Origin: Sphingomonas tagetis
GTDB lineage: Bacteria; Pseudomonadota; Alphaproteobacteria; Sphingomonadales; Sphingomonadaceae
Reading direction: 5' to 3'
NCBI RefSeq assembly: GCF_024211275.1
Contig: NZ_JAMLDX010000007.1
Location: 62,001 to 126,000 of the forward strand
DNA: 64,000 bases
Shown: one piece after another, positions 26,563 through 34,514 of the stretch
How positions within the stretch are numbered: the first letter of the stretch is position 1
Layout: each line of letters starts with the position of its first letter
Notes under the pieces: generated by a model
Told to the model about the DNA's origin: nothing
Database searches by the model: none
What the model saw: only the letters and a program-made list of their open reading frames with translations
Translations under genes and position numbers: made by a program

Positions 26563-27327
26563 TCAACGCGCCGTGAAGCCGCCATCGACCGGCAGCGCGA
26601 CGCCGGTGACGAAGCTTGCTTCGTCCGACGCCAGCCACAGCGCCGCGTCGGCGATCTCGCCCGCCTGTACGAGCCGGCCCATCGGCACATTGGCGATCAG
26701 CTTCGCCTCGTTTGCCGCCGCTTCCGCCGGATCGCCGCTGCGCCCGGTGAAGCCGACCTTCATCGGCGTGTCGGCAAGGCCTGGGCACACCACGTTGACG
26801 CGGATCTTGTCGCCGGCCAGCGCCAGCGCGAGGCTCTTGGTCAGGCCGACCACACCCCATTTCGCGGCGGAATAGATCGGGCTCATCATCGATCCGACCA
26901 GCCCCGATACCGACGAGGTGAAGATGATCGATCCGCCGCCGCGCTCGCGCATGTGCCGTACAACGCGGCCGGCGCCCAAAGCGGCAGAGGTGATGTTGAG
27001 GTCGATCGCCTTGCGATAGGCATCGAGGTCGAGATTTTCGACCGAGGCCGGCCCCGGCATCCCGGCATGCGCCCAGAGGATGTCCGCCCCGCCGAGCCAT
27101 TCGACCGCCTGATCGATGCTGCCGGTGGCCTGATCAGGGTCGAGCAGGTCGGCGCGGATGCCGGTGACCTTGTCCGCCCCGAACTGCGCGACCACGCCTT
27201 CCAGCGCCTCGGCACTGATGTCGATCGCCGCGACGCGCGCGCCCTCGCGCACGAAACGCTCGACCCCCGCGCGGCCCATGCCCGATGCGGCGGCGGTGAC
27301 GATGGCGAGCTTGCCGTTCAAACGCAT
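26563..27327 (-). CDS. Short-chain dehydrogenase/reductase (SDR)
   Basis: A 254-residue classical SDR: cofactor motif TAAASGMGRAG near residues 10-20, NAG-equivalent region WAHAG, catalytic serine in FTSSVSGLVG and YSAAK with tyrosine and lysine, ending GVALPVDGGFTAR. The acidic D in AAIDISAEAL after strand 2 suggests NAD rather than NADP. The ATG at 27327 is chosen because AAGGAAC precedes it and the conserved fold begins at once; the frame could extend to 27354 without a ribosome site. Lying between the IclR regulator and an aldehyde dehydrogenase, it probably oxidises a pathway alcohol; the chemistry is inferred from class. Confidence 0.9.
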   Translation of the reverse strand: MRLNGKLAIVTAAASGMGRAGVERFVREGARVAAIDISAEALEGVVAQFGADKVTGIRADLLDPDQATGSIDQAVEWLGGADILWAHAGMPGPASVENLDLDAYRKAIDLNITSAALGAGRVVRHMRERGGGSIIFTSSVSGLVGSMMSPIYSAAKWGVVGLTKSLALALAGDKIRVNVVCPGLADTPMKVGFTGRSGDPAEAAANEAKLIANVPMGRLVQAGEIADAALWLASDEASFVTGVALPVDGGFTAR

Positions 27328-27345
27328 GTCTTGTTCCTTTGTTTG

Positions 27346-27470
27346 GTTCAGCAAGCTGAACCGGTTGCGGTGCCGGCCCTCTCGCCCACCCGGCCTCCCA
27401 CTTCAGGGTATTTTTGATGGGTGGCCGGGTGGGGGAGAGGACCGGCACCGCACATCCAGCGAAGCTGGAT
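27346..27470. repeat. Extragenic inverted-repeat element between SDR and aldehyde dehydrogenase genes
   Basis: Two arms of about 30 bases (27366-27395 and 27424-27452) are near-perfect inverted copies (TGCGGTGCCGG ... CCGGCACCGCA) around a 28-base centre. They are flanked by two further small palindromes, GTTCAGC-AA-GCTGAAC (27346-27361) and ATCCAGC-GAA-GCTGGAT (27454-27470). Outside these, TTTGTTTG and CAAACAAA also mirror each other. The whole looks like two head-to-head copies of one repeat unit. It overlaps the aldehyde dehydrogenase stop codon and may act as a terminator, a processing site or a mobile extragenic repeat. Confidence 0.7.
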
Positions 27471-28948
27471 CAAACAAACGGATCGGGGAATTTCCCCGTG
27501 GTGGAAATGATCGTGGTCTTGGTCTCGAGGAACGGCTCGAGCCCTTCGATGCCGTTCTCGCGGCCCCAGCCGCTCTGCTTCACGCCGCCATAGGGCGTGG
27601 ACCAGCGGATGTAGCGATAGGTGTTGACCCACACCATGCCGGCCTCGATCCGCGCCGCGACGCGGTGCGCACGGCCGGTATCGCCGGTCCACAGCCCGGA
27701 GGCCAAGCCATAGGGCGTCGAGTTGGCGATCGCGATCGCCTCCTCCTCGCCCTCGAACGGGATCAGCGCCGCGACCGGGCCGAAGATTTCCTCCTGCGCG
27801 ATCCGCATGCCCGAATTGACGCTGGCGAACACGGTCGGCTCGACGAAATAGCCGCCGGACAGCCCGTCGCGGTCGATGCGCTTGCCCCCGGCGACCAGTT
27901 CGGCGCCCTCATTCTGCCCGATCGCGACATAGGATAGCGTCTTGTCGAGCTGCTGGGCGTGCGCCTGCGGGCCCATATGTGTCGCGGGATCGAGCGGCAT
28001 GCCGACGCGCACGCGGCCCGCGCGCTCGCGAAACGCCTCGACCACCTTGTCATAGATCGGCCGCTCGACCAGCACACGGCTGCCGAGCGCACAGCTCTGC
28101 CCGCACAGCGCCCAGGCCGAGCCCGTCGCGGCGTTGAGCGCATTCTCCAGATCGGCATCGGCAAAGATGATGTGCGGTGCCTTGCCGCCCAGCTCGAAGG
28201 TACAGCGAGTCAGCGTGTCTGCACCGGTCTTGAGGATCGTCTTGGCGGTCGATCCCTCGCCGGTGAAGCTGATCTTGGCGACGTCGGGATGCGCCACCAG
28301 CCGCGCGCCCGCGACCGCGCCGTCGCCCGGCACGATATTGACCACCCCTGCGGGGAATCCTGCTTCTTCGAACAATTTCGCCAGCGCCAGCGACGAGGCC
28401 GGGGTCGATTCGGCGGGCTTGAGCACGACGGTGCAGCCCGCCGCGAGCGCCGGGCCGAGCTTCCACGCCGCCGCCATCATCGGCACGTTCCACGGCGTGA
28501 TCGCGCCGACCACGCCGACCGGATGCCGCGTGGTGAAGGCATGGACGCTGTCGTCCATCGGGATCGTCCGCCCGCCCAATTTGTCGGCAAGCGAGGCGAA
28601 CCAGTGGTAGTAATTGGCATGCAGCCCGATATCGCCGCGCGATTCGCGGATCGCCCGCCCATTGTCCTGGCTCTCGATCCGGGCGAGCGCATCGACCTGC
28701 GTCGCATAGAGATCGGCAAATTTGCGCATCAGCGCGGCGCGCTCCCAGGGCGGCATCTTGCGCCACGGCCCCTCGAAAGCGGTCCGCGCCGCCGCTACCG
28801 CGCGGTCGATGTCCTTTGCGCCGCCATAGGCGACCTGAGTCCAGTGCTGGCCGGTCGCCGGATCGATACTGTCGCGCACGCCGCCGTCGATCGGATCGAC
28901 CCACTCGCCGCCGATGAAAAGCTTGTCGAAGGCAATATCGGACAGCAT
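27470..28948 (-). CDS. NAD(P)-dependent aldehyde dehydrogenase
   Basis: A 492-residue ALDH-superfamily enzyme that oxidises an aldehyde to the acid. Key residues are in place: N154 in TPWNVP, the cofactor segment FTGEGSTAKTI, E252 in FELGGKAP, and nucleophile C286 in LCGQSCALGS. EEIFGPVAALIPFEGEEEAI and the C-terminal GVKQSGWGRENGIEGLE are also typical. GQSC and the overall order fit the betaine/phenylacetaldehyde-type branch rather than a CoA-acylating one. ATG 28948 agrees with the family start. It is probably the first gene of the minus-strand module and divergent from the CoA-transferase. It likely acts after the SDR. Confidence 0.92.
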   Translation of the reverse strand: MLSDIAFDKLFIGGEWVDPIDGGVRDSIDPATGQHWTQVAYGGAKDIDRAVAAARTAFEGPWRKMPPWERAALMRKFADLYATQVDALARIESQDNGRAIRESRGDIGLHANYYHWFASLADKLGGRTIPMDDSVHAFTTRHPVGVVGAITPWNVPMMAAAWKLGPALAAGCTVVLKPAESTPASSLALAKLFEEAGFPAGVVNIVPGDGAVAGARLVAHPDVAKISFTGEGSTAKTILKTGADTLTRCTFELGGKAPHIIFADADLENALNAATGSAWALCGQSCALGSRVLVERPIYDKVVEAFRERAGRVRVGMPLDPATHMGPQAHAQQLDKTLSYVAIGQNEGAELVAGGKRIDRDGLSGGYFVEPTVFASVNSGMRIAQEEIFGPVAALIPFEGEEEAIAIANSTPYGLASGLWTGDTGRAHRVAARIEAGMVWVNTYRYIRWSTPYGGVKQSGWGRENGIEGLEPFLETKTTIISTTGKFPDPFV

Positions 28949-28962
28949 CCCGACTCCATGAG

Positions 28963-29004
28963 TTATTTCTGGTTGTGGACTTATTTGTCTCTGTATGGAA
29001 ATAA
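28963..29004. promoter_or_regulatory. AT-rich divergent promoter region with TTATTTC/GAAATAA inverted repeat
   Basis: TTATTTC (28963-28969) and GAAATAA (28998-29004) are inverted repeats in the 89-base gap between the aldehyde dehydrogenase and CoA-transferase genes, with another TTATTTG at 28981-28987. The stretch is markedly AT-rich for this genome. Candidate operator of the IclR regulator encoded at 25804-26532; inference only. Confidence 0.45.
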
Positions 29005-29037
29005 GAAGTCAAGAGGAGCGAGGGAGAGAGTCGCGCG

Positions 29038-30225
29038 ATGACGCCGTTGCTGCAGGGAATCCGGGTGATCGAAGTGGGCGCGGTGGTGCTCGGTCCCTAT
29101 GCCGGCCAGATCCTCGCGGATCTTGGCGCGGAGGTGATCAAGGTCGAGGCTTTGGAAGGCGATATCGCCCGCGATGCCTTTCCCCGCGGAGAGGGTGGCG
29201 GGGCGCTGTTCGTCAACAACAACCGCAACAAGCGCATGCTCGCGATCGACTTGAAAAGGCCCGAAGGGCGTAGTGCGCTGGGCAGGCTGATCGAGACCGC
29301 CGACGTACTCTTCCACAACATGCGGATCGACGCCGCCGAACGGCTCGGGCTCGGCTTCGAAGCGGTCGCGGCGATCAACCCGCGCATTATCCATTGCGCC
29401 GCGATCGGCTTTGGCCAGCGCGGGCCGTATCGCGACCGTCCGGCGTTCGACGACATCATCCAGGCGGCGAGCGGCGTCGCCGGCCTCGCTACCGCCAATG
29501 GCGACGATCCGCGCTTCGTCCCGACGATCCTCGCCGACAAGGTCGCGGCGCTGCACGCGGTCTATGGCATCCTCGCCGCGCTGGTTTCACGCGGACAAGG
29601 GCGTGAGGGCGCGATCAAGGTCGAGGTGCCGATGTTCGAGGCACTCGCCGCGTTCCTGCTCAACGAGCATCTGTCCGGCGCGACTTTCGCGGCGGACGGC
29701 AAGACCGGCTATCCGCGCATACTCTCGCCCAACCGCCGCCCGTTCCAGACTGCGGACGGCTGGATCGCGGTGCTGCCCTATACCGACCGCCAGTGGCGCG
29801 CCTTCCTCAACGAGGTCGGGCGCGACGACGTGACCGAGCAGCCCTGGTTCAGCGACCCGCCGCAGCGTCAGGCGCATATCGACGAACTCTATGCACTGGT
29901 CGCAGAGTCGCTTCCGGCGCGGACCACCGCGGCGTGGATCGAGGTGCTGGAGGCGCGCGACGTGCCCTGCTCGCAGGTCAATGGCGTCGATGATCTGCTC
30001 ACCGATCCTCACCTTGCCGAGATCGGCTTCTTCGACGTGCCGCAGGGCTATCCTGCGGGCATGGTCCGCAACCTGCCGCAGCCGGTGCTGTTCGACACCG
30101 TCACGCCCGCGCCCGACACCGCCCCGCGCGCGCTTGGCGCGGATAGCCGCGCGGTGCTGCGCGAGGGCGGGTTGAGCGATGCGGAGATCGATACGCTGGT
30201 GGCGAGCGGCGTGGTGCGAACCTAG
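29038..30225 (+). CDS. Class III CoA-transferase (CaiB/BaiF family)
   Basis: A 395-residue enzyme that moves CoA between carboxylic acids through an aspartyl-CoA intermediate. The N-terminal GIRVIEVGAVVLGPYAGQILADLGAEVIKVE is canonical, and the catalytic aspartate is expected at about D138 in RPAFDDIIQAASG. NNNRNKRMLAIDLKRPEG and a C-terminal EARDVPCSQVNGVDDLL complete the pattern. A GAGGGAGAGAG ribosome site precedes the ATG at 29038. It is divergent from the aldehyde dehydrogenase, and the acid produced there is a natural CoA acceptor. Formyl-, succinyl- or racemase-type subfamily cannot be decided. Confidence 0.9.
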   Translation: MTPLLQGIRVIEVGAVVLGPYAGQILADLGAEVIKVEALEGDIARDAFPRGEGGGALFVNNNRNKRMLAIDLKRPEGRSALGRLIETADVLFHNMRIDAAERLGLGFEAVAAINPRIIHCAAIGFGQRGPYRDRPAFDDIIQAASGVAGLATANGDDPRFVPTILADKVAALHAVYGILAALVSRGQGREGAIKVEVPMFEALAAFLLNEHLSGATFAADGKTGYPRILSPNRRPFQTADGWIAVLPYTDRQWRAFLNEVGRDDVTEQPWFSDPPQRQAHIDELYALVAESLPARTTAAWIEVLEARDVPCSQVNGVDDLLTDPHLAEIGFFDVPQGYPAGMVRNLPQPVLFDTVTPAPDTAPRALGADSRAVLREGGLSDAEIDTLVASGVVRT

Positions 30226-30255
30226 CCAGCCACAGAACCATCCGAATTTCGGTGG

Positions 30256-33200
30256 CTACTTCGCCGGCAGCCACTGCGCGGGCTTGTCCTGCGCGAACCA
30301 CGGCGCGGGCAGCTTGCGTTGCACCGGCCACAATTCGTCCAGCGTATCCGCGTCGAACAGCTGCCCGCCACGCATCACCAGCTTCACCGACTTGCTGTTG
30401 CGGATATCCGCCACCGGATCGGCGTCGAACACGACAAGATCGGCATATTTGCCGACCTCGAGCGTGCCCATGTCGTCCAGTCGCCCGATCGTCTCCGCGG
30501 CGCCCGCAGTCGCGGCGTGCAGGATCGCCAGCGGCGTCATGCCGCCCGTGGCATGCGCCTCCATCTCGCTGTGATAGCCGATGCCCGGATGGTCGCCATG
30601 CGATCCCATCCCGACCAGCGCGCCGTTTGCCGCCAGCCTCGCCGCATCGGCAGCCAGCGCGGGCATGCGCGAGGCGTCGAGCGAGCCCCATTCGACATGC
30701 GCCAGCTTGTGCGCGATCGCCGAGGGCGACCAGAAGCGCTTGACCTTGGCATCGAGCGCGGGGTCATATTTGGCGATGAAGTAATTTTCCGCCGCCGGCC
30801 CGCTCGTGTTGACCAGCAACGTCGAGACGTAGCTCGTCCGCATCCGCTGATAGAGGCCGATCACATCCTCCTGAAACGGCGCGATCGGCAACGCATGCTC
30901 GTTGCCGGCATAGCCGTCGATCGTCTGCGTCAGCATCAGCTTGGCGTTATGGCTGCCCTCGGTCGTCGGCAGAAGGCCGAGCTCCTTTGCGGCGATCGCG
31001 ATCCATTGCCGCACCGTCCGGCTCTCGCCGCGATATTGCTTGATGTTGCGCAGCCCCCAGGCGTCGCGATAGCGCCGCAGAACGCCACGCACCTGATCGA
31101 GCGAGGTGAAGCGCTCCTTCGAGAACAGCGCGGGCCCGGTCGAGCGCAGCCGCGGTCCGACCACGAGGCCCGCGTCGATCAGGTCCTGATAGGCGACCTG
31201 ATCGATCCCGAGCGTCGAGGGGTCGAACGAGGTCGTCACCCCGAACGCCAGCCGCGCGCGCAGCCCCCATTCCTCGTAACCGATCACGTTGCGGCGAACC
31301 CCGCCGATATGGTCGTGATCGTCGATGAAGCCCGGCGTGACGGTCTTGCCATTGAGTTCGCGCTCGGGCGTGCCGGCCGGCACCTTGAGCGAGCCGCGCG
31401 CGCCGATCCCGGCGATACGGTCGCCGGTGATGAGGATGTCGGCATCCTCGATCACCTTGTCCCCGCCCGCCATGGTCAGCGCGCGGGCGCCGCGCAGGAG
31501 GATGCTGCCCGTGGGGCGCACGCGCGGCAGCTCGGCGACCAGCTCGACATGCGATTTGGGCACCGGTGCGGTCGCGTTCGGGATGGTCTGGAGGAAATTG
31601 CCGACCGACCAGATCAGACTGCCATCCGCCCGCCAGTTGAAGAAATCGGCGCCCATATCGGTGACCTTGCGGCCCGGCTTGTCGGGCGCGTCGAGGTTGA
31701 CCACGGCCTTGGGATCGGCGGGTGTGGGCAGCACGAACAGCTGCTCGCTGGTCTGCGCCGCGATCCATTTGCCGTCCGGGCTGATGCGCAGGTCGTCGGC
31801 ATTGGCGAGCGTTTCGGTGAAATAATAGGGCGCGCCCTTCACCGCCGCGACGAGCCGCGTCGCGCCGCTGGCGAGATCGACCGCGCTCAGCCCGTCGCCG
31901 GTGAGCAGATAGGCGGTGCCCGGCTGCCCGTTCACGAAATGCGGCTTCTGCCCCAACCGCCCGCGCGTCACCACGCGCGGCGCACCCCCCGCCGCCGGGA
32001 TCGCCACCAATTCGGCGGGGCGCACCGTGCCGAACTCGAAGCTCGTCTGCTGCCGCGCCGCCGCGGGCGAGCGCACCGCCAGCACCGTTGCGCCATCGGG
32101 CGTGAAGGCGGGATGGGTGTAGAAGGCGGCAACGTCGCTCAATTTCACCGGCGCCGACTGGCCGTCCGCCGCGATGCGCCACACCGCCCCGCCCGCGCCC
32201 TCGCTCCACGTCACATAGACGATCTGCGTCCCGTCCGGGCTCCAGTTGGGCAGCGACGGCGGATCGCCCGCGACCGGCAGCCGCAGCGACGGGCCGCCAT
32301 CGACCGGCTGGACATAGACACTGCCCAGCGCGGCATAGGCGACTTGCTTGCCGTCGGGCGACGGCGTGGTTCCTTGCGGCAGCTTGGCGCGCACCACGCC
32401 GGTTTCCTCGCGGAACCTGATCCGCGTGCTCGGCCCCACCGCCAGCTGCAATCGCGCGGTGAACGGGATGCGCGTGACCGCGGAGCCATCGACCGGCCGC
32501 CGCTCGACCTTGCCGTCGACCGCGATCAGGATCGCCGTGCCGTCCGGCGTGAAGGCATAGCGCGGGATCAGGTCCATCCAGCTCGCGCCATTCATCAGGT
32601 CGAGCGGCGCCGCGCCCAGGTCGCGATCCTCGCCTGTCGTCAGGTCGCGCACGCGCAGCCGCGTCCGGTTCATCTGCCGCGTGGCATAAGCGAGCAGCTT
32701 GCCATCGGGCGAGATCGCGGGGCGGAAAAACGTCTCCACCCCCGCCTCGCGCCCGCCCGAATTGCTGACGATCGTCTCTTCGGCACCCGTGCCGATGTCG
32801 CGCCGCACGATCGTCCAGCCGACCGGCTCGTCGAACGACATGTCGCCGACGCGGCGTGCATAATAGAGATATTTGCCGTCACGCGAGGGCGAGACGCCGA
32901 GCGTGCTCTGCCAGTTCGCGCGCGGCACGCTCGCGTCCTTGCGGATGCCGACGATCAGTTCGGCCGGCCCGCCCGCAATGTCGTGCCGCCACAATTCGTT
33001 ATGGCCGAGCGCGATGCGGTGGCGGCTGACATAGACCGACTTGCCGTCCGCGCTCCATTCGGGCGAGGTCCGCACAGTGCCCTCATCGCCGGTGCTGATC
33101 TTGCGCGCGCCCTTGCCGTCCGCCCGCGCGATCCACACGTCGTCGACGCCCGAACGGTCGCTGACGAACGCGATCCACTTGCCGTCGGGCGAGAAGACCG

Positions 33201-33450
33201 GCTGCACGTCGAACGCCAGCCCCTGCGCGATCGGGCGCGCCCGCCCGCCCTCCGCCGGCAGCGCATAGAGTTCGCCGAGCATGTCGAACAGGATCGTCCT
33301 GCCGTCGGGCGAGACCGCGAGCGACATCCACGTCCCGCTCGACACTTCATAGTCGAGCGTCCGCGCCGGCTTGAGCGGCAGCCCGCCCTGCGCCAGCGCG
33401 GGGGCGGCCAGCGCCGTCAGTGAAATCGCGACCGCTGCTCGGATCATCAT
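30256..33450 (-). CDS. Exported TolB-like beta-propeller / amidohydrolase fusion protein
   Basis: A 1064-residue protein. The signal peptide ends APALAQ. Residues about 30-620 contain repeated PD40-type blades (for example FSPDGKWIAFVSDRSG, FTPDGTAILIAVDG, ISPDGKWIAAQTSEQL). The C-terminal third is a metal-dependent amidohydrolase with GFIDDHDHIGG (about residues 705-715) and GTLEVGKYADLVVFDADP. ATG 33450 follows GAGGA; the open frame extends to 33504 but overlaps the upstream ribosome region. Such propeller-amidohydrolase fusions are usually extracytoplasmic and thought to be peptidase- or prolidase-like. The next gene upstream is another propeller protein, 13 bases away. The substrate is unknown. 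Confidence 0.85.
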   Translation of the reverse strand: MMIRAAVAISLTALAAPALAQGGLPLKPARTLDYEVSSGTWMSLAVSPDGRTILFDMLGELYALPAEGGRARPIAQGLAFDVQPVFSPDGKWIAFVSDRSGVDDVWIARADGKGARKISTGDEGTVRTSPEWSADGKSVYVSRHRIALGHNELWRHDIAGGPAELIVGIRKDASVPRANWQSTLGVSPSRDGKYLYYARRVGDMSFDEPVGWTIVRRDIGTGAEETIVSNSGGREAGVETFFRPAISPDGKLLAYATRQMNRTRLRVRDLTTGEDRDLGAAPLDLMNGASWMDLIPRYAFTPDGTAILIAVDGKVERRPVDGSAVTRIPFTARLQLAVGPSTRIRFREETGVVRAKLPQGTTPSPDGKQVAYAALGSVYVQPVDGGPSLRLPVAGDPPSLPNWSPDGTQIVYVTWSEGAGGAVWRIAADGQSAPVKLSDVAAFYTHPAFTPDGATVLAVRSPAAARQQTSFEFGTVRPAELVAIPAAGGAPRVVTRGRLGQKPHFVNGQPGTAYLLTGDGLSAVDLASGATRLVAAVKGAPYYFTETLANADDLRISPDGKWIAAQTSEQLFVLPTPADPKAVVNLDAPDKPGRKVTDMGADFFNWRADGSLIWSVGNFLQTIPNATAPVPKSHVELVAELPRVRPTGSILLRGARALTMAGGDKVIEDADILITGDRIAGIGARGSLKVPAGTPERELNGKTVTPGFIDDHDHIGGVRRNVIGYEEWGLRARLAFGVTTSFDPSTLGIDQVAYQDLIDAGLVVGPRLRSTGPALFSKERFTSLDQVRGVLRRYRDAWGLRNIKQYRGESRTVRQWIAIAAKELGLLPTTEGSHNAKLMLTQTIDGYAGNEHALPIAPFQEDVIGLYQRMRTSYVSTLLVNTSGPAAENYFIAKYDPALDAKVKRFWSPSAIAHKLAHVEWGSLDASRMPALAADAARLAANGALVGMGSHGDHPGIGYHSEMEAHATGGMTPLAILHAATAGAAETIGRLDDMGTLEVGKYADLVVFDADPVADIRNSKSVKLVMRGGQLFDADTLDELWPVQRKLPAPWFAQDKPAQWLPAK

Positions 33451-33463
33451 CACGTCGCGTTCC

Positions 33464-34498
33464 TCAATTCGGCTGCCAGGTTTCCACACGGAAGCTGTTC
33501 GCATGATAGCGCGACACGCTCTTGCCGTCGGTCAGCGGGAACTCGGTCGAGTCCGCATTGACGAGGTAGAGCCGTCCGGTGCGGTGATCGAGGTCCATCA
33601 TTCGCGCGCCGAATTGCGTGCGCACCGTCGCCGCGACGCGCAGCTTGTCGGCGCCGACGCGCTCGATCACCGTCATATTGCCTTCATAGGCGCTGGCGAC
33701 GATCCGCCCGCGCTGGTCGTCGATCACCAGCGCGTCGAGCCCCTTGCCGATTGTCACGCGCGAGGTGACCTTGCCGGTCGCCGGATCGAGCAGGAAGGCG
33801 GACGGCTTGTCGCCGGTGCAGGCACCGAGCAGCCGGCCTTCGGGCAGCCACTTCATCTTCGACACGTTGCAGCCGACATCCCAGCGCGCCTGTTCCTTCA
33901 GCGTGCTCGAATCGAGCTTGAGGACCATGCCGTCCATGCGCAGCGGGGCATAGATGTTTCCCTTCCCGTCCACGGCCGGGTCGTCCATCTTGCGGAACGG
34001 GAAGCGCGTGGTCGCGAGCAAGCGCCCACTCGCGGCATCGATCGTGAACCAGGTCGATTCCGCCGGACGCGAGCCGGTGATGACGTGCAGCCGCCCGGTC
34101 GCCGGATCGAGCGACCCGCTGTTCAGCCCGCCATCGCTCGCCAGCTTCGTCCGCGCGATCACCTTCAACGTGCGCAAGTCGAAGCTCAGCAGCGAACCGT
34201 CATTCATCGCGGTATAGCCGCGATTATATTGCGGCAGCAGGATCGGGCCATTTGCCCCGGCCGAATTGGCGACCGTTGCCACCGCCCGCCCGCGATCGAC
34301 GTCGAACACGGTCAGCCCGTCCTTGAGCCGCGCCATGAACAGCCGCGGACTGCCGGGCTGGAACTTGACATAGTCCCAGTCGGTGTCGGTGCTCGGCAGC
34401 GTCACGCTGCGCGTCATCACATAGGGCGGCTCGGGCGCCTCCTGCGCCACTGCGCCACCCACCAGCGCAACGCTCAACGCCGCCAATACTGCCTTCAT
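33464..34498 (-). CDS. Exported YncE-like beta-propeller protein
   Basis: A 344-residue protein with a signal peptide ending GGAVAQ, followed by repeated propeller strands of the YncE/YVTN type (TVFDVDRGRAVATVANSAG, SFDLRTLKVIARTKLASDG, DPATGRLHVITGS, LDPATGKVTSRVTIGKGLDA). It contains no recognisable catalytic motif; two cysteines (GCNVS and GACTG) could pair. TAAGGAG lies ahead of ATG 34498. It is followed by the propeller-amidohydrolase fusion and preceded by an MHS transporter, all on one strand with gaps of 13-16 bases, so the three probably form an operon. A binding or chaperone-like role for the same ligand is inferred. Confidence 0.8.
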   Translation of the reverse strand: MKAVLAALSVALVGGAVAQEAPEPPYVMTRSVTLPSTDTDWDYVKFQPGSPRLFMARLKDGLTVFDVDRGRAVATVANSAGANGPILLPQYNRGYTAMNDGSLLSFDLRTLKVIARTKLASDGGLNSGSLDPATGRLHVITGSRPAESTWFTIDAASGRLLATTRFPFRKMDDPAVDGKGNIYAPLRMDGMVLKLDSSTLKEQARWDVGCNVSKMKWLPEGRLLGACTGDKPSAFLLDPATGKVTSRVTIGKGLDALVIDDQRGRIVASAYEGNMTVIERVGADKLRVAATVRTQFGARMMDLDHRTGRLYLVNADSTEFPLTDGKSVSRYHANSFRVETWQPN

Positions 34499-34514
34499 GC
34501 CAGCTACTCCTTAC

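Noticed and set aside
30319..33423. Open frame of 1034 codons on the plus strand opposite the propeller-amidohydrolase gene
   Set aside because: Arg/His-rich composition with no fold motifs; it is the antisense shadow of a GC-rich gene whose own translation has signal peptide, propeller blades and metal motif.
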